Shown here: piece after piece, positions 10,541-23,400 of the stretch
Layout: each line of letters opens with the position of its first letter
Numbering within the stretch: the stretch's first letter is position 1
From: Amblyornis subalaris
Lineage: Eukaryota; Chordata; Aves; Passeriformes; Ptilonorhynchidae
DNA length: 64,000 nucleotides
NCBI GenBank assembly: GCA_018881555.1
Contig: JACAXG010000032.1
Span: forward strand, 1,066,837-1,130,836
Reading direction: 5' to 3'
The notes under the pieces: generated by a model
Told to the model about the DNA's origin: nothing
What the model saw: only the letters and a program-made list of their open reading frames with translations
Databases searched by the model: none
Made by a program: the position numbers and the translations under genes

Positions 10541-13500
10541 TCTCTTGGCAAAGGATACTGGATGATGGATCCTGCCATGGTTTTAAGTTTTGGGGCAAAG
10601 CTTAATGTAGGCACAGTGTTTCTGTGAAAATTATGAGAGCAGTAGTTGGCTGACAGAGTTTGTGGTGTTGCTTGGGTTGAAAGGTTCACTCTGTGTGGCT
10701 GAATGATGTGGGAAAGTTGGTGACCTTTCTTAGGCTTCTTTGTCCCAAGTGGTGATGGGTGATTATAAAGATAAGAGATAAAGTCATGCTAATCAGAGAG
10801 TTCTCTTTTTGAGACCTATTTCGAACACTATTGCTTGTCAGTGAAACAACACAGTGTACTTCAAAGTTCAGAGGTTGAGCCTAGGTAATTGCTGTATTCC
10901 TTTTTCCCTCTAAAAGCATACTGTCACCTTTAACTTCACCTTTTAAAATTGCATTTTTTTCTTATGTGTCCTGAGTGGTGATACATGACACATCAGACTA
11001 TTTTGAGGAGAGACTAATGTTAGAGTGCCTGGTTGGATTTTTGGAAGTGCTAAGCAGCTGTTTTAAGTGATCCTGAAATTTTCAAATGCTTGGTTGCATA
11101 TATTTTGATTATCTGAATTACTCTGGAAATGGTGTGTTTGAATCCTGATCAGCACAGAACTGGGAGACTTAGGTCTACAGGTAAGTTCAAGTTCCTTCCA
11201 GTGACAGACCAATGTAAGCCAAAATTTTAAGCCAGCTGTGAGCAGTGAAGCCTTGTTTTCTGTGACATTGGCTGTCTGAGTTTGACCAGATGTGAGCTTG
11301 TGTTGATTTTTTTCTCGTGGTTAGTTTATTTAGAGCAGCTTTTAGCCATGTGCATCCTCTGCTGTCTAATATTGGTACTCAGACATACAGCAGCCTTTCT
11401 GTTCCTTGAGGGCACTAAATTTGGTTGTGTCTTCTCTGTNTGGTTGCCTGTTTTCATGAATATTGTAGGCAAGATCTTTGCAAAGGTCACCTTTCTGTTA
11501 AACTTGGTTCATGTTGGGTGATGGGATTCGTCAAAGCACATGTTAACTACTCATGTGTCATACCCTTGGGAAGGCAAGGTAAGAATTTAAGCATCCTGGT
11601 TGCTTGGTTACTATAATGTTACTGTTTTCATTAATTCACTTGTCTATCAGGGTGGTGGGTTTTGTTGGGTTTTTTTATTCTCAGATTTATTTAAGGATAA
11701 GTCTTTAGAAAATTAAATAGGGGATTTTATTTCATGAGGAATTCTTATTTTCACGCATACTTTGTTTTATTGCCTGTTGCAAGATGATACAGAGACTGTA
11801 GTAACTCCTTTTTCAGATATTGTTGTGCCATTAGCAGCAAATGTTCTAAAGGTGAGGATTAGGTCACATAAAAATTGTGAAGTAAAAATGGAGCTGATGA
11901 AATGTCGTTTTTCTTCAGATTGAGAATATTTAGAACTTTGTGAGTATAGGAATGCAGCCTGGCCAGGTTGGTTACTTGGATTCTAGAGTTAATGGATTGA
12001 ACATTAATATATAGATGAGCACATTGTTGTGTAACTCTTATTTTCAGAACAGCACATGAAATTCAAATAATGTAACATGATGACAGCAGCAGCACAAAGC
12101 ATTAGAATTACCTAATAGAAGACAAGTACCTGAGAACTATTTTTAAACATTTTGGTAGTTACAGATAGTTGAAAAGGCATGGTTGATCCAGAAATGTCAC
12201 AGCTTCTTTGGAACAGCAGTTCTAAGAGCAGCCAATTTGACTTGAGACACTTTGATATGGGATGTTGTTGCTTCAGAAGTAGCAGATAAAAATTCTGAGC
12301 TGGCTCTACTAGTGAAAATGTTCAAGGCTGATGCAAGTGGAGCTTGTGAAATGCTGTGGCATCAGTCAGAAGCGGTATGTGCAGTTAGTGATTCAACAGC
12401 ATACACATGAAGTAAGGGCAGAACAGGAAATGGGAGTTCACTCTTCTTTGTTTCTAAAAATATTACAATTGGAATGTGAAAAAAATTACCTATTATGGCT
12501 ATACTAATAAATGTATCAAAACATCAGAGGCGATTTAAATAATACTTTTAGTCTTATCTTTCAAAGATCAAGAATTCTACTAATCAAAAGCTAAAACTTT
12601 CTAGCTTTTTCCACTACACTCCTGCGACTTTCTTAAGGTAGGACAAGTGTCTTTCAAACTGAGATACTTTAGCCCCTGGGGATTTTACATGATTTTGAGA
12701 TGTGTGTCTAACACAGGTGATAACTGATTCCTGAAGATCGTGAAATTCAATTGTGGTGGTCAAAACATTATTAGTNTATGCTGTAGAGCTCAGTGGTAAA
12801 GGTTTAAGAGACAAAGTTTCAACTGGGTGATTAGAAGGACGGTTCTTGATAACATGAGCATGGATAAGACTTGTGGATGGGTACAGGGTCAGGAGCAGGA
12901 GGCTTCAGCTGGGGCAGGTAAGAGGTGCTGTGGCCACACTGGCTGTGTCCTGTGCCCAGCTCAGGACCAGCATGCTGGTCCCAGAGTTCCTGTGCTGGGT
13001 GGNATCTCCATTACACACACACTTTTCTGTCTCACTTTGGAGAATGTGTTTTTACCCATCAGTTATCCATCTGAAATAATCCTACCTAGTTATTTTTTCC
13101 TGTTTTGCCTGCCTTGTGCTGATCTTTGCCTTTTCTCCCATGAGATTTCCCTGTTTTTTGATTCATCAGAGATAAAACACCATTTCTTCGCTTGAAAGGC
13201 CTCTTGTGGCCTTTCTCCTCTCTACCTGTCATCTCATTCAATTCTGAGAAGTTAAGCCTGCAATGGTTTTGTGCACCTGCCCAGCTTGAAAGCAGATACC
13301 TAAAATGTAAATTCAGTCTCACTGAATGTTTTACTTTCATTACTTTTACAGATAGTCGAAGATTGTTCTCTGCTGAGCACAGAAGACTGCTCACATAACT
13401 TTTGTTTTATGCTTAGCTGTAGCAGTCCATTAGTTGTTCTGTACATTTTGCATTGTTATCTGGGACTGAAAGCTGAGCAGCAAGTTAAGTAGCATCTCTT

Positions 13501-14099
13501 CTATCATAAGGAGAAAATAACATTAAGAATTCTTCTGTTAGGTTTTTTTTTCCTCTGATGGAAAGACAGGAGTGGGCTCAAAAATTACCTCTAAGGTGGC
13601 AAGATTTCAAATGAATAAGCTTAAAAGTAATATGCTCTCAATGTTTCCAGTCATGGTGGAAGTAAGAAAATAATGAAGACAACTCATCAAATGCTTATGT
13701 CTTGCCCAAGTCCCCATTGACATAAATTAGGAGTAACGGTGTGAAAGTGGAGAACTGCAGGTTTCAAGGTGTGTGGACCTCACAAACAGCATTTTAGAGC
13801 ACTTGTACAATGCTTGCAAATGATTAGATGTGAAAATTGATGTGTTTTGAAACAGAATCTAGAAAAAACAGCATATGGAATGGGGAGTCATGTGAATTAG
13901 AAAGTAGGAAGCAAAAAAAACCCAAGAGTATTTTAAGTTACCACCCGTTGAGGAGCAAGTGTATCTCGCTTGGCTCTCTGGAAAGGTTACAATATGCAGC
14001 CTGGAGTTCCTTCTCCAAGGTAGAAGCTCAGAGCCTTAAAAAAAAAAAAATCTTATAAATAGTCTACCCTCTGCTTTTTGCTTTTTTTCGTTTCCTTTT

Positions 14100-14500
14100 T
14101 AAGCAGAGCAAGCAGAGGTGGTGATGTCTGTCTGTGTCTGGGATCAGGTTAGTGAATGTATTCTTCCAGGGCGTGACGGACCTGGGTTCGATTCCCATCT
14201 TTTCCTGAGGAAGTTGATGTATGCGTCTCCTGGGAGAAGGGCCAGGGATTTAAATAGTGAGCTTCCTGAAGTGGGATTCTCATTCCCTCCCTCCTTCAGA
14301 ATAATTTCTTCTTTTTAAAGAAGATTTGAAGCTGGAGGGGCAGGGACAGAGAGAAAAGGACCTGTGGATCTCTGCCTTAATGACAGAGAATTTCATGTAG
14401 GAGGTTGAAGTCCTGAGTTGACGTTACTATTTCAAACACTGTTCTCGGGTTTCCTTGGATGATTGTGCAATAAAATGGGGAAAAAACCACCTCCTAGGAG
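14100..14500 (+). mobile_element. Possible old tRNA-derived SINE (MIR/CORE-like)
   Basis: At 14178-14203, acggacctgggttcgattcc cat contains an exact tRNA B-box (ggttcgattcc) in the setting usual for MIR-like SINE heads. About 270 bp on, gggtttccttgg...caataaaatgggga resembles the MIR-family 'cagtttcc..tgtaaaatgggga' tail. The middle is not recognisable. I could not fold a full tRNA cloverleaf, so a functional tRNA gene is unlikely. Confidence 0.35.
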
Positions 14501-17342
14501 GACAGAAAGATCAGTTTTAATCTCCAGAGACAGAGGAGAGAGCTAAACTGTGTCTTGATACTTTGAATGGGTGCTTTCACAGCTGAGCAGCTGTGTAAGA
14601 AAGAGAGTAAACCCAGCAATACTGACCACACAATTCTGTTTTTTGAACAGAAACAGAGATTCTTGTATTTTGGATGGTCAGTATGTTCAAACAGCCTATT
14701 AGCCGGGCAAGGTGGGCAGAAGGATATTTGTTAGAAAAATACTTTTTGTGTTCTGCCTGGATCACTGTTGGGCAAGGAAGGGACTTCGTACCGTAGGGTT
14801 AAGAAGTAAAATATTTAACCCTTTTTTTTATCTTGAAATGTCAAAATATTAACTAAGTCTCACAGTACTGTTATCCACAGTAGCAGGGGGCGCAGGAAGA
14901 GCCAGCAATGTGCTACCCACAATCGACTTCTCCTTTTTGTCACTGATGTCATTCATTTGTTATCAGAGTGGGTGGACTTCGTGAAGCTGGCCACAGTGCA
15001 TTTTGAAAAGGCCATGTCGCTGTGTATAACTGTGCTGTGTAAAGGAGATAAATGCTTGGCCTGCCACAATGTTGAGATGGTTTTGGTTCTGTTTTTTTTT
15101 TTTAATCAGTAAACTTTCCTACTTGTATGTCTTGAACAAAGAGAAGTTAAGTTCTAGTCTGTACTGGTTCATAATGGCTTACTAATGCTTATTATTCTCT
15201 CATTTTTGAGAGACTAATCTGAAAAAGAGCAGGAAACAACTACATGGGCTATTACACTGTCACTGCTTGCTCNGCAAATAGTATTGAATTGTCTTTGTGT
15301 TGTCCAGATCTACAGGTGTTGCAAAGAGTAAATCAGCCAACTACTACTGCAGTCTCTGTCCTTGCTAACGGGTTGTTGCAGCCAAGCTCTGCAATATATC
15401 TTCCTCCTGCCATGGTGGAAAAGGAAAAGAATAACAGTGTTTAGTTTCTGCCAGACAAAGCCTGGTGCACCAGACCTTCATTCCTACTAAAACTATGTGG
15501 CTGTGGTTTTTCTGAGAAATGTTTTGGGGGAAAAAAAAAATCTATTCAAGTATAAGTATTAACAAAGATTGTGGTAAGGCTGTCCTTCATAAAATGGCAA
15601 TATGCCTATGATAGGGAAAAGGAAAAGCTTTTTCCCTTCTGCAGTCTGCCCAGCTCTAATGTTTTCTAATGCTTTCAGTGTGGTTCTGACATCCCCCTGC
15701 TTNTTGCAATCTCCTCATTTCTTTTCTCCACTTGTATCGACCGTAACGAACGCTGAGAGAGGGAACAGAAGTTGCAGTCTGGCAGGTCAGTTTGTGATAG
15801 CAATTAGTGCTGTCGAGATTGGGGCTAGTCAGATGGCTTGTTTACAAGAACTTGCTGTTCTGCTGCTTAAATGTAAGATCCAAGTTTTCCTGTTTTCACC
15901 CTAAATGGCAGCAGGACTTAATGTCATCTACAGTGTTCATAGGGATGTTTGATCCTGTTGTCACAACATGAATCTCGTGCTGTGTCTGCCATAGTTTCTT
16001 ATGACTGATGACTGAGTTCACCACGCACCTCTTCTAAAACATTTTGCAGGAACAATTATCTGTGAAATACTCTGGTGGTGATGGCCATGAGTTCATCTAT
16101 ATCATCTGTTTGGGATACCAGTTATAGTATTTTCTTGACTTTTTTTCTTTCTTCAGTGAACACTTTTATATGCCGTTGTGTAATAAGGTTCCCTGGAAGT
16201 TTACAGCTTTCACCCCCATTAATCATTAGACATTATCAGAATCATTCCACCAAAATGTAAGTTTGTTTTAAAGTGAGAATATTTTGCTGAGATTTCCCTT
16301 GGTAAATAAGTGGTTCATGCTTGTGTCTCGAAGGTTTAAGGTGCTTTTACAGCTTTGTAGATCTTTATGGATGGCGAGTACAGCAACTTTATTTGGAATT
16401 TGTGAAAATAGGTTGGTTTTAGCTTTGATAAATGCATAATCTCCAAGCCTTTGGGATATGCTGGGAAAATGCAGAAGATGGAATACTTGTTGAGGGCAAG
16501 CTTCATTCTTTAGGAAGGATTATTTTCACAGACTTTCAAAAATGTTTGTAAATTTCAAGTTTACTGGACTGTTTCCTCTGTCTTTAAAAAAAATTGAGTG
16601 AGGGGAAATTATATTGCAGCAATACTTTTATTCTTCCTTTTTTTACTTCTTGGTACAACTTGAGAATCTGTCAGTGTAGAAGTATCTGTGCTTGGTGTAG
16701 TCCTGGTGTCTGAATGAAGTGGATCTGTGCAAAGGGATAGAAGGATAGAATGGGGTCTCAGTGCTGGTGAGACATGAAGTCCTGTGAAAGTGCCATTCAT
16801 GATTTTTGGTTGCTTCTGTAAGGTCATAGCTCTCTCTATTTGTGAGGGTTAATGTAGGAGGCTTTTGGTGCCCTTCAAGTTCGGTATTTATTTAAAATAT
16901 GACAAGGTCTGCATATAGACATAATAGGGAGACAACAGAGCTAAATCATGATTTAATCACATCACATTGCTGTAATGTACTCTCAGTACAGACCCACTGG
17001 GCAGTCCCCTCTTGTTTTTGGAGCTTGGATGTTGGTACATCTACATGGCAATGCCCAGCACAGACTTACCAGGCTGGGTCAGCCCAGGCTTGGGAAATGG
17101 GGAATTTTCAGGTATGCTGAAAAATCCTGTGTTGATAATTTGGGCAGGGATGTTCATTACTTTTGAGACTGCTGCCCTGGAACAGAACATCAGAGAGTGT
17201 GGTGTTAGAACATCTGCTCTTGGACTGCTGATTTGAGAGGACAGATAGTGGAGTGGTATGGTTGATAACTCGGATGTGCTGTATTCAGTCTCACTACAGT
17301 TTCTAATTCTGCTTGATGTGAGCTGTGAAACTTCTATTATAA

Positions 17343-17560
17343 TTGAATCACAGAATGGTTTGGTTTGGAAGGGACCTTTAAAGATCGTGTTGTTCCAACC
17401 CCCTGCCATGGGCAGGGACACCTTCCACTAGACCAGGTTGTTCCAAGCCCCGTCCAACCCAGCCTTGAACATCTCCAGGGATGAGGAGTCCACAACTTCT
17501 CTGAGCATCTGTGCCAGTGCTTCACCACCCTCACAGTAAAGAATTTTCTTGTGTCCAAGA
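17343..17560 (-). mobile_element. CR1 LINE 3'-end fragment, antisense
   Basis: A textbook avian CR1 reverse-complement end: gaatcacagaatggtttggt, ttggaagggacctttaaaga, ttccaaccccctgccatggg, cagggacaccttccactaga, ccaggttgttccaagcccc, gtccaacccagccttgaaca. Similarity continues through tgccagtgcttcaccaccct to about 17560. Confidence 0.95.
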
Positions 17561-17974
17561 AGTTGCCGTGACTGATGAAGATGAACCAGGAACACATGTC
17601 CTCCGTAGATGCAGAGCTTTCATAAATAGGAAGAACCCTCACCAAGCTAAAGTGAGGTCAAAGCCTTCAAAGTTTTTCAGTTGAAACTGATTTTAAAACG
17701 TGGTATAGTTAAGACTTTAGGGACATTAGAAATGAGGAGAAGGGGTTTCCATGTTCTGTGTGCATGAAGCTGCCTGGGTTACTTCTCCCGCTCAAGGAAG
17801 GGCTCAACAGTTGAGGGTTTTGAAAGCTCAATCTACATGAGCCGTTTCAGCAAAACCAAGGCAAAAAGCGACTTTCCCTATAACTGTGAGTTGTATAAAG
17901 TATTTTAAAACTATATCCTAAGATTTTGAGCTTTAAGAGTTAATCAGACCTGTATTGTCTGATAATTGTCTGAC

Positions 17975-18505
17975 TTGTGAGGCCTCCCTATGAGTACTGT
18001 GTGCAGTTTTGGGCCCCACAGTGTAAGAAGGATATAAAAATACCAGAATGTTTCCAAAGGAGGGAAACAAGGATAGTGAAAGGACTAGAGGGCAAGACTT
18101 TTGAGGAACAGCTGAGGATATGAGGTTTGTCCAACTTAGAGAAGAGACTGAGGGCTGACCTCATTGCTATCTAGATCTTCCTCATGGTGGGAGCAGCAAG
18201 GGAGGTGCTGATCTCCTTGGTGACAGGACATAAGGGAATGGCTTAGAGCTGTGTCAGGGGAAGTTGAGATTGGATATAAGGAAAAAGTTCTCCACTGAGA
18301 GGGCAGAACGAGAACAAGCTCCCCAGGGGAGGGGGCATGACCCCAAGGCTCTTGGTGTTCNTGTAGTGTTTGGCCAGTGCTCTTTAGATACATGGGTTAA
18401 CTTTTAGTGTGTCCTATGTGGAGTCTGAAGTTGGACTCAGTGATCCTTGTGTGTCTCTTCCAATTTGGGATATTCTATGTTTTTGTGATTCTTTTGTGAT
18501 TACTC
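17975..18505 (+). mobile_element. CR1 LINE 3' part, sense
   Basis: Diverged CR1 3' text in sense: tatgagtactgtgtgcagtt ttgggcccca, ggataagtgaaag-type middle, ctgagggctgacctcattgc, ggggaagttgagattggata taaggaaaaa, then actcagtgatccttgtgtgt ctcttccaa and a ttctatgtttttgtgattct end. It follows the antisense CR1 at 17343 by about 400 bp, so the two are independent insertions. Confidence 0.85.
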
Positions 18506-19899
18506 TTTTAAAAAAAACCCTAAAAGCCATCTGAAAGTAAGAGAATAAAATGAGTTGGGGGAAAGATCAAATGCGTAGCTCTTATCCAGTAAGACTGTAA
18601 ATGTGGAAGAAGTCATATGAAGGTGGAAATCTGCTGATTCTGGGGGTGTTCTCTGGCATCCTGCTTCTCTGTCATAGTTTCAGGTTCTCTTTTAGACCTC
18701 CTTGACAGAACAGCTTTTGCAGAGAAATGTGCTGTAGAAATGTTTAACAACATTGGCAGTGTTTTTCAGGAAGGCTGTTTATAGATTTCAAGTGTCTCTT
18801 GATAGGCTGCTCAGTAGGCCCATGTCTTGGAAAAGATCCATGCTTCTTTTTTTCATGTTTTTGCGGTTGGTACCCAGTGTCACTGTGAGAGATCATGTGA
18901 ACTCACCAAGCACTCCATTTATTTTTTTAAAATAGATATGTATATATGTGTGTGGAGCCATAAAAGTATCTAGGTATGTATAATAATGATGATGTGAAAT
19001 ATATAGAGATAGAATTGTTAACAACTGATCCGAAACATTTTTAATTTCATTGAAGAAATGTGCAATAGGTACAAAAAATGCTTTACTGTCCGCAGGTGGA
19101 ACCAGAGTGCTTTCCAGTTGTGTGATTTTTTTGTGCTGAGATGTGCAGGAGTTTCCTTGCAGGCGACAGGAGTATGGGGGATGTGATATTTCTGTACTTT
19201 AATATTAAAATCTTTGGCTGTATTTAGAGGTGAAGGGTTGGTGGGGGTTTTTTTTGTGTGGGTAGCTGGTTTGATGTCTGAAGAGAGTGAGATGTGATTT
19301 ATATATTTCTAAAATTAAAATAAATATTTCATTTTTGTAGCTTCACCCTGTAAAATAGTTTCTCCATGTGGAGCACAAGGATAATGATGTATAAATTTCA
19401 GTATTTAAGTAAAATTGTCTCATCCAAAGCGCAAGCTTGCTGCATTGTCTTAATTTTAAGTTTGTAAAGCAGTGAATTGTTTCTGCTTTTCCCTCAGATA
19501 AGTATTAGTGAATATTTTGCAATTCTAAAGAAATCTTTGTACGGGTACTCTTGAAAGGATGCATACTAGAAAAACAGAGTATGTCTTAGTAGTCTGATAT
19601 TTATTATGAAAGTAAGTTCTATTGAGACTCTGTTTAAATGCTGCTTTTGTCTTTATGCAGTAGGTCAAGAGAAGGAATAACTTTATTTGTTTATTTGTTG
19701 CTTCTGCAAAACTGGATGATGACAGATTTTTGTTAGGACAAGACTTTTTCTCAGAATACATCATGTTAAGAGTGTTTCCTTTGTTAATAGCGCATGGAGC
19801 GGTGGCATGGATGAATTTGAATAATAATTGTTTTTCCACTTTGCTCGGCAGCAGCTTTCGCTTATGGAGCTGAGCATTGAACTTTTTGTTTTAATGAAA

Positions 19900-20480
19900 C
19901 ACTAAATGTTTACCGGGGAGAGCTGGCAGGGATCTGTCGGGACCCCGGGCTGTGCTGTCCCCAGCCGTATGNCCCGCCGAGCCGGGCGCTGCTTGTGTGC
20001 ATCCCGCAGCACTTCCCAAACACTTGGTACTGTTTTCCTTTAAGAACTGCCACGAGGTTCAGGACTGCACTGCATACCCTATAAAAAAAAATAGACAAAA
20101 AAAAACCTCCCCCACCGGCTCGCCGGTGTAAATCCAGCTGGTTCAGCAGCAGCCCCGGCCGGGCATTGTTTGCGGTCGGAAGCGGGGCGAGGGACGGACG
20201 TGCCCCGCTGCCGGCGCTGCCCTTGTTGCATTATTAATGGCACGATGTTTTCATGTTGCAGATGGCTGAGGGCTAGCGGGGCGCATTCGGGACCATGATG
20301 GCTCAGTTTCCCGCAGCCGTGAATGGTAAGTAGCTCCGGGTTGCTCAGGTAGGGGTGGGAGGTTTGGATTTTTTGTTGTTGTTTGTGGTTTTGGTACCCG
20401 CAGCAGCGTTTCGGTCACTCCGCTGCGGATCGCTTCTCACAGCCTGACCCTGTGCCGTGAGGCTGGGGGAGGAACAGCAT
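19900..20480 (+). promoter_or_regulatory. ITSN2: GC-rich patch around exon 2, possible alternative promoter
   Basis: The sequence turns GC- and CpG-rich just upstream of exon 2 and stays so to about 20480, unlike the AT-rich intron on both sides. A TATA-like tataaaaa lies at 20080-20087, followed at 20113-20128 by the perfect inverted repeat caccggc-tc-gccggtg. A transcript starting near 20110 could read straight into exon 2. Alternatively this is only a CpG patch around the start-codon exon. Confidence 0.35.
20262..20325 (+). CDS. ITSN2: ITSN2 exon 2: start codon, residues 1-10
   Basis: The acceptor catgttgcag ends at 20261 and the donor gtaagt starts at 20326. The coding part is 20295-20325, encoding [10 protein letters not shown] plus the first base of a Gly codon. 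The first ATG has A at -3 and the second, directly adjacent, has both A at -3 and G at +4, so initiation at either would give nearly the same protein. MMAQFP is the known vertebrate ITSN2 N terminus. Confidence 0.93.
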
Positions 20481-23400
20481 CACTGCAGTGTAATTTGGGC
20501 TACGGAGACGCCTGGAGTGTCTGACGATCTCCGATCATTTAAAGGACTGAGGAATGTGTGAGTTGTAGTGTGAACACTGCCTGACTTCAAGTGGGGAATA
20601 TGCTAAGTAATAGTTGATTAAACTTGCATACCTTTTCTGTTACGTAATTCAGCACAAAATGTGTTCCATTATAGTCCATTAGGCTGTTTATTTTAAACAA
20701 AATATTTGAATGTGTAAAGCAGTTTGTGACATTGATGAAAAAAATCAGTCCTTCTCAGAAGGGGAAAAAAAAAAGGAATTTTCCTCTTGGTTCTGTGCTC
20801 TCTAGAAACTTTAGGATTTGTTTCTTGGTGATTTCCTTCCAAAGACATATGAGTGTTGGGACCTTAAAATTGTTTGGGCATGTATGTATGGAACGGACCT
20901 CCTTATTTATAGAGGAGGCTTATTTGCAAAGACCGGCTGAGAAATTTGACATTTGCATGTTGTTATTTACGGAGCTGGCCAAAATGAAAATACAAGTATG
21001 GAAACAATGTTTTGTACTTCAGATACTCCAGATAAGGAGTATTTCTCCTGATAAAAATAGGAAAATATATACAGGAATGAGTATTTTTCTCATTTATCTG
21101 TGAAGGTTACTGCAGGACTGGGAGGTCTTTCTTTAATTTAGAAAATTGCTGCTCTTGAGACAAATTTGGAAAGGGGAAAGGGTTTTGGTTTTGTTTTTTT
21201 TTCCAGAACAACATTCAGATTTCAAATTAAACCTCTCCTTTATATACCTGTTTCATGTGAACATAAAACATTTTGTAAAAATAATAAAATCTGTGTGATC
21301 AACACTTTTTTTTACATAGTCAGCTGCAGTTTGTTCCTGACTTTGTGTCACAGACCTTACAATAAAAGCCAAGTAAAAGGAGTCAATATATAATAGGGGA
21401 AATCTTATATACTGGATTTTTTTTTCACTTAAAAAAATAATTTCCCATTATGTCCAATTTAATTGCCACATGCTTTTTGCTCCTCAATTTAAAATAAACA
21501 GTCAGAAGCTTTCTTTGGGGAAGATACAGGTTTATGTTCTGACTGTCTCCATGGCTGATATATGTGTAAGTTAATTGGTGTCTTTTTGGTTTAGTTTTTT
21601 CCTCCTTGGTTCTGTTGGAGAATTGCAAGTGTGTTGTCGGTGCTGAGCTTCTGTGTGACTTGATCTCAGAAGCCTTAGTTTGGGAAAGTGATCCTTTCCT
21701 TGATCTGAAATCCCTTGGGCAGTACTGTCTGCCACTCTCAAAAGGAATGGTGCCAGAGGATGCTGCCTTTCGCCTCACAGAATTTTTCTCTGTTGGTAGG
21801 TGTAGTAAGAGAGAGAGCATAAGGAAGAGAGACACCAGGCAACACTTAAACTGTTGCGCCTCACAGAGTAGTTTGAATGACTCTGTATGTAGTTTTGCAG
21901 TCGTATTTCTTACCAGAATTGATGAAATTTCAAACAAGTCAGGTGTTTTAAACAATATTTTAATCTAATTTCTGGGTAAATACTGAGCAACCTTTGCTGT
22001 TGAAGTTGTTCTCTAATCTTCGTTCCTCTTTCCTGCTACTTACTTCCACTGCTGTAGTGGTTGCATTCAAAGTCGTTCACCTGCACTTGCCACTCATTGC
22101 AGGAAACCTCTNATTATGTTGTTAGACCTTGGTAGTGACTTGAAGCATGAGATGAAGAATGAGGTTATGTGTGAGGCAGCCAAGCCATTAGGCACTGCTG
22201 CAGCATGGGAGCACTCGCTGCCTGCCTCACCTTTGTATTAGCACAGCATTGACCGATCCTTCCCTTTTGTGTCCTGCTGGGGGAAATTGTGGTTTTCTTC
22301 TGGGGGGAAAAAACCCTTATTCTTAGCAAGGTACAATATACTTAGCTTTTAGTTAATGAATGGTGTAATACATGAAGTAGTTTCCATTTCAGGATTATTT
22401 TTGGCATTGGTGTTACAGAAAAATGAGTGGATGGTGTGGAGCAGATGTGTGTACAAGTGTGCGATTATGTGGCACAGGGGTGACAGTGAGTCTGAGAACT
22501 GCAGGGTTCAAACGACGAAGCACGATAGTCTCAAACAAATACAAGTAGGAGATGCTACAAGACTTNATTTACCAGCCTAAACAGAGAAAGCAACTCTGCA
22601 CAGCATCCTGAGAAGGAAGGGAACCTGAGCCATGTGTGTAGTTCCAGTGGAGAGACTCAGCTTCATTGAGGCACCTTCAGGAGGTATCTTGGCCCAGCAG
22701 GGTCCTGAGGCTATCCAGCCTCAGCATGTGGCTGATGGCCAGACTGTGCTGTGCTGGGAGCTGGAATGTTATTCTGTGGCCATGTGTAATCATTGTGTGT
22801 TCTTAAGGGCATGTGCTGTTGATAGACCTTTGTTCGCTGAAGTCATGAAAGGACACAGTGCCCNGAAAAGAGCTCTGTTTGACTCTCCATTGCTGTCCAA
22901 GGTGACCTTTGTGGCTGCCTTACTAACAAGCTGGAAATTGAAAGAGGAAAAGCAAGACTAAAGAGTGTGTGTTGATTTTTCTGGAACTCGGGGCAGATCT
23001 GTCAGTTTTTACAAATTTATATCCTGTGCAAAATGTAAAGGTTGTGATGACATTTTATTTGAACAAGCTGAGAAACATGTTTCTTACATATAAACTCTGC
23101 CAATTACAGCACCAGATGGATAACAGACATTTATCTCTGTGGAGTCCAGTTCTATCGAAGAGCCACTCCAGGCATATCCATCTCCCCAGTGTGCNAACAA
23201 GATTGGGGAATCCCTACTAAGGATTTAGTTTTATTCTGTAACTACCTGAATATTGATCATTATTTCTGCGAAGATGGTAATACAAACCCAGTTTGTGGTA
23301 GTTGATTCTCCTTACACACAGTTCTCCATCTGGACAAAGCTTTCTTAGGAATTCATCCTAAGTCTTGCAAAAGCTTTTGGAAATGGCATTTAGCTATACT

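Larger units (their letters stand above)
7282..20261 (+). other. ITSN2: ITSN2 intron 1 (13 kb)
   Basis: This is the intron between the inferred non-coding exon 1 and the start-codon exon. It holds a long antisense CR1 at 9640-10540, CR1 pieces at 17343-17560 and 17975-18505, and a possible tRNA-derived SINE at 14100-14500. The remaining stretches (7620-9640, 10540-14100, 14500-17340, 18505-19900) are AT-rich with short open frames I do not recognise. Confidence 0.6.
7204..20276 (+). promoter_or_regulatory. Upstream ORF spanning the exon 1/exon 2 junction
   Basis: From ATG 7204, exon 1 reads 26 codons without a stop and ends exactly on a codon boundary at 7281. Exon 2 begins at 20262 with ATG GCT GAG GGC TAG in that same frame. 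The spliced reading frame is therefore 30 codons plus a stop, ending 18 nt before the ITSN2 ATG at 20295. If exon 1 is skipped through an alternative promoter, the exon 2 part alone is a 4-codon upstream ORF. It depends on the inferred exon 1 donor. A role in translation control is inference. Confidence 0.45.

Noticed and set aside
14170..14215. Functional tRNA gene suggested by an exact B-box
   Set aside because: The T-arm has a mismatch, no convincing A-box lies at the right distance, and no acceptor stem or anticodon arm can be built.
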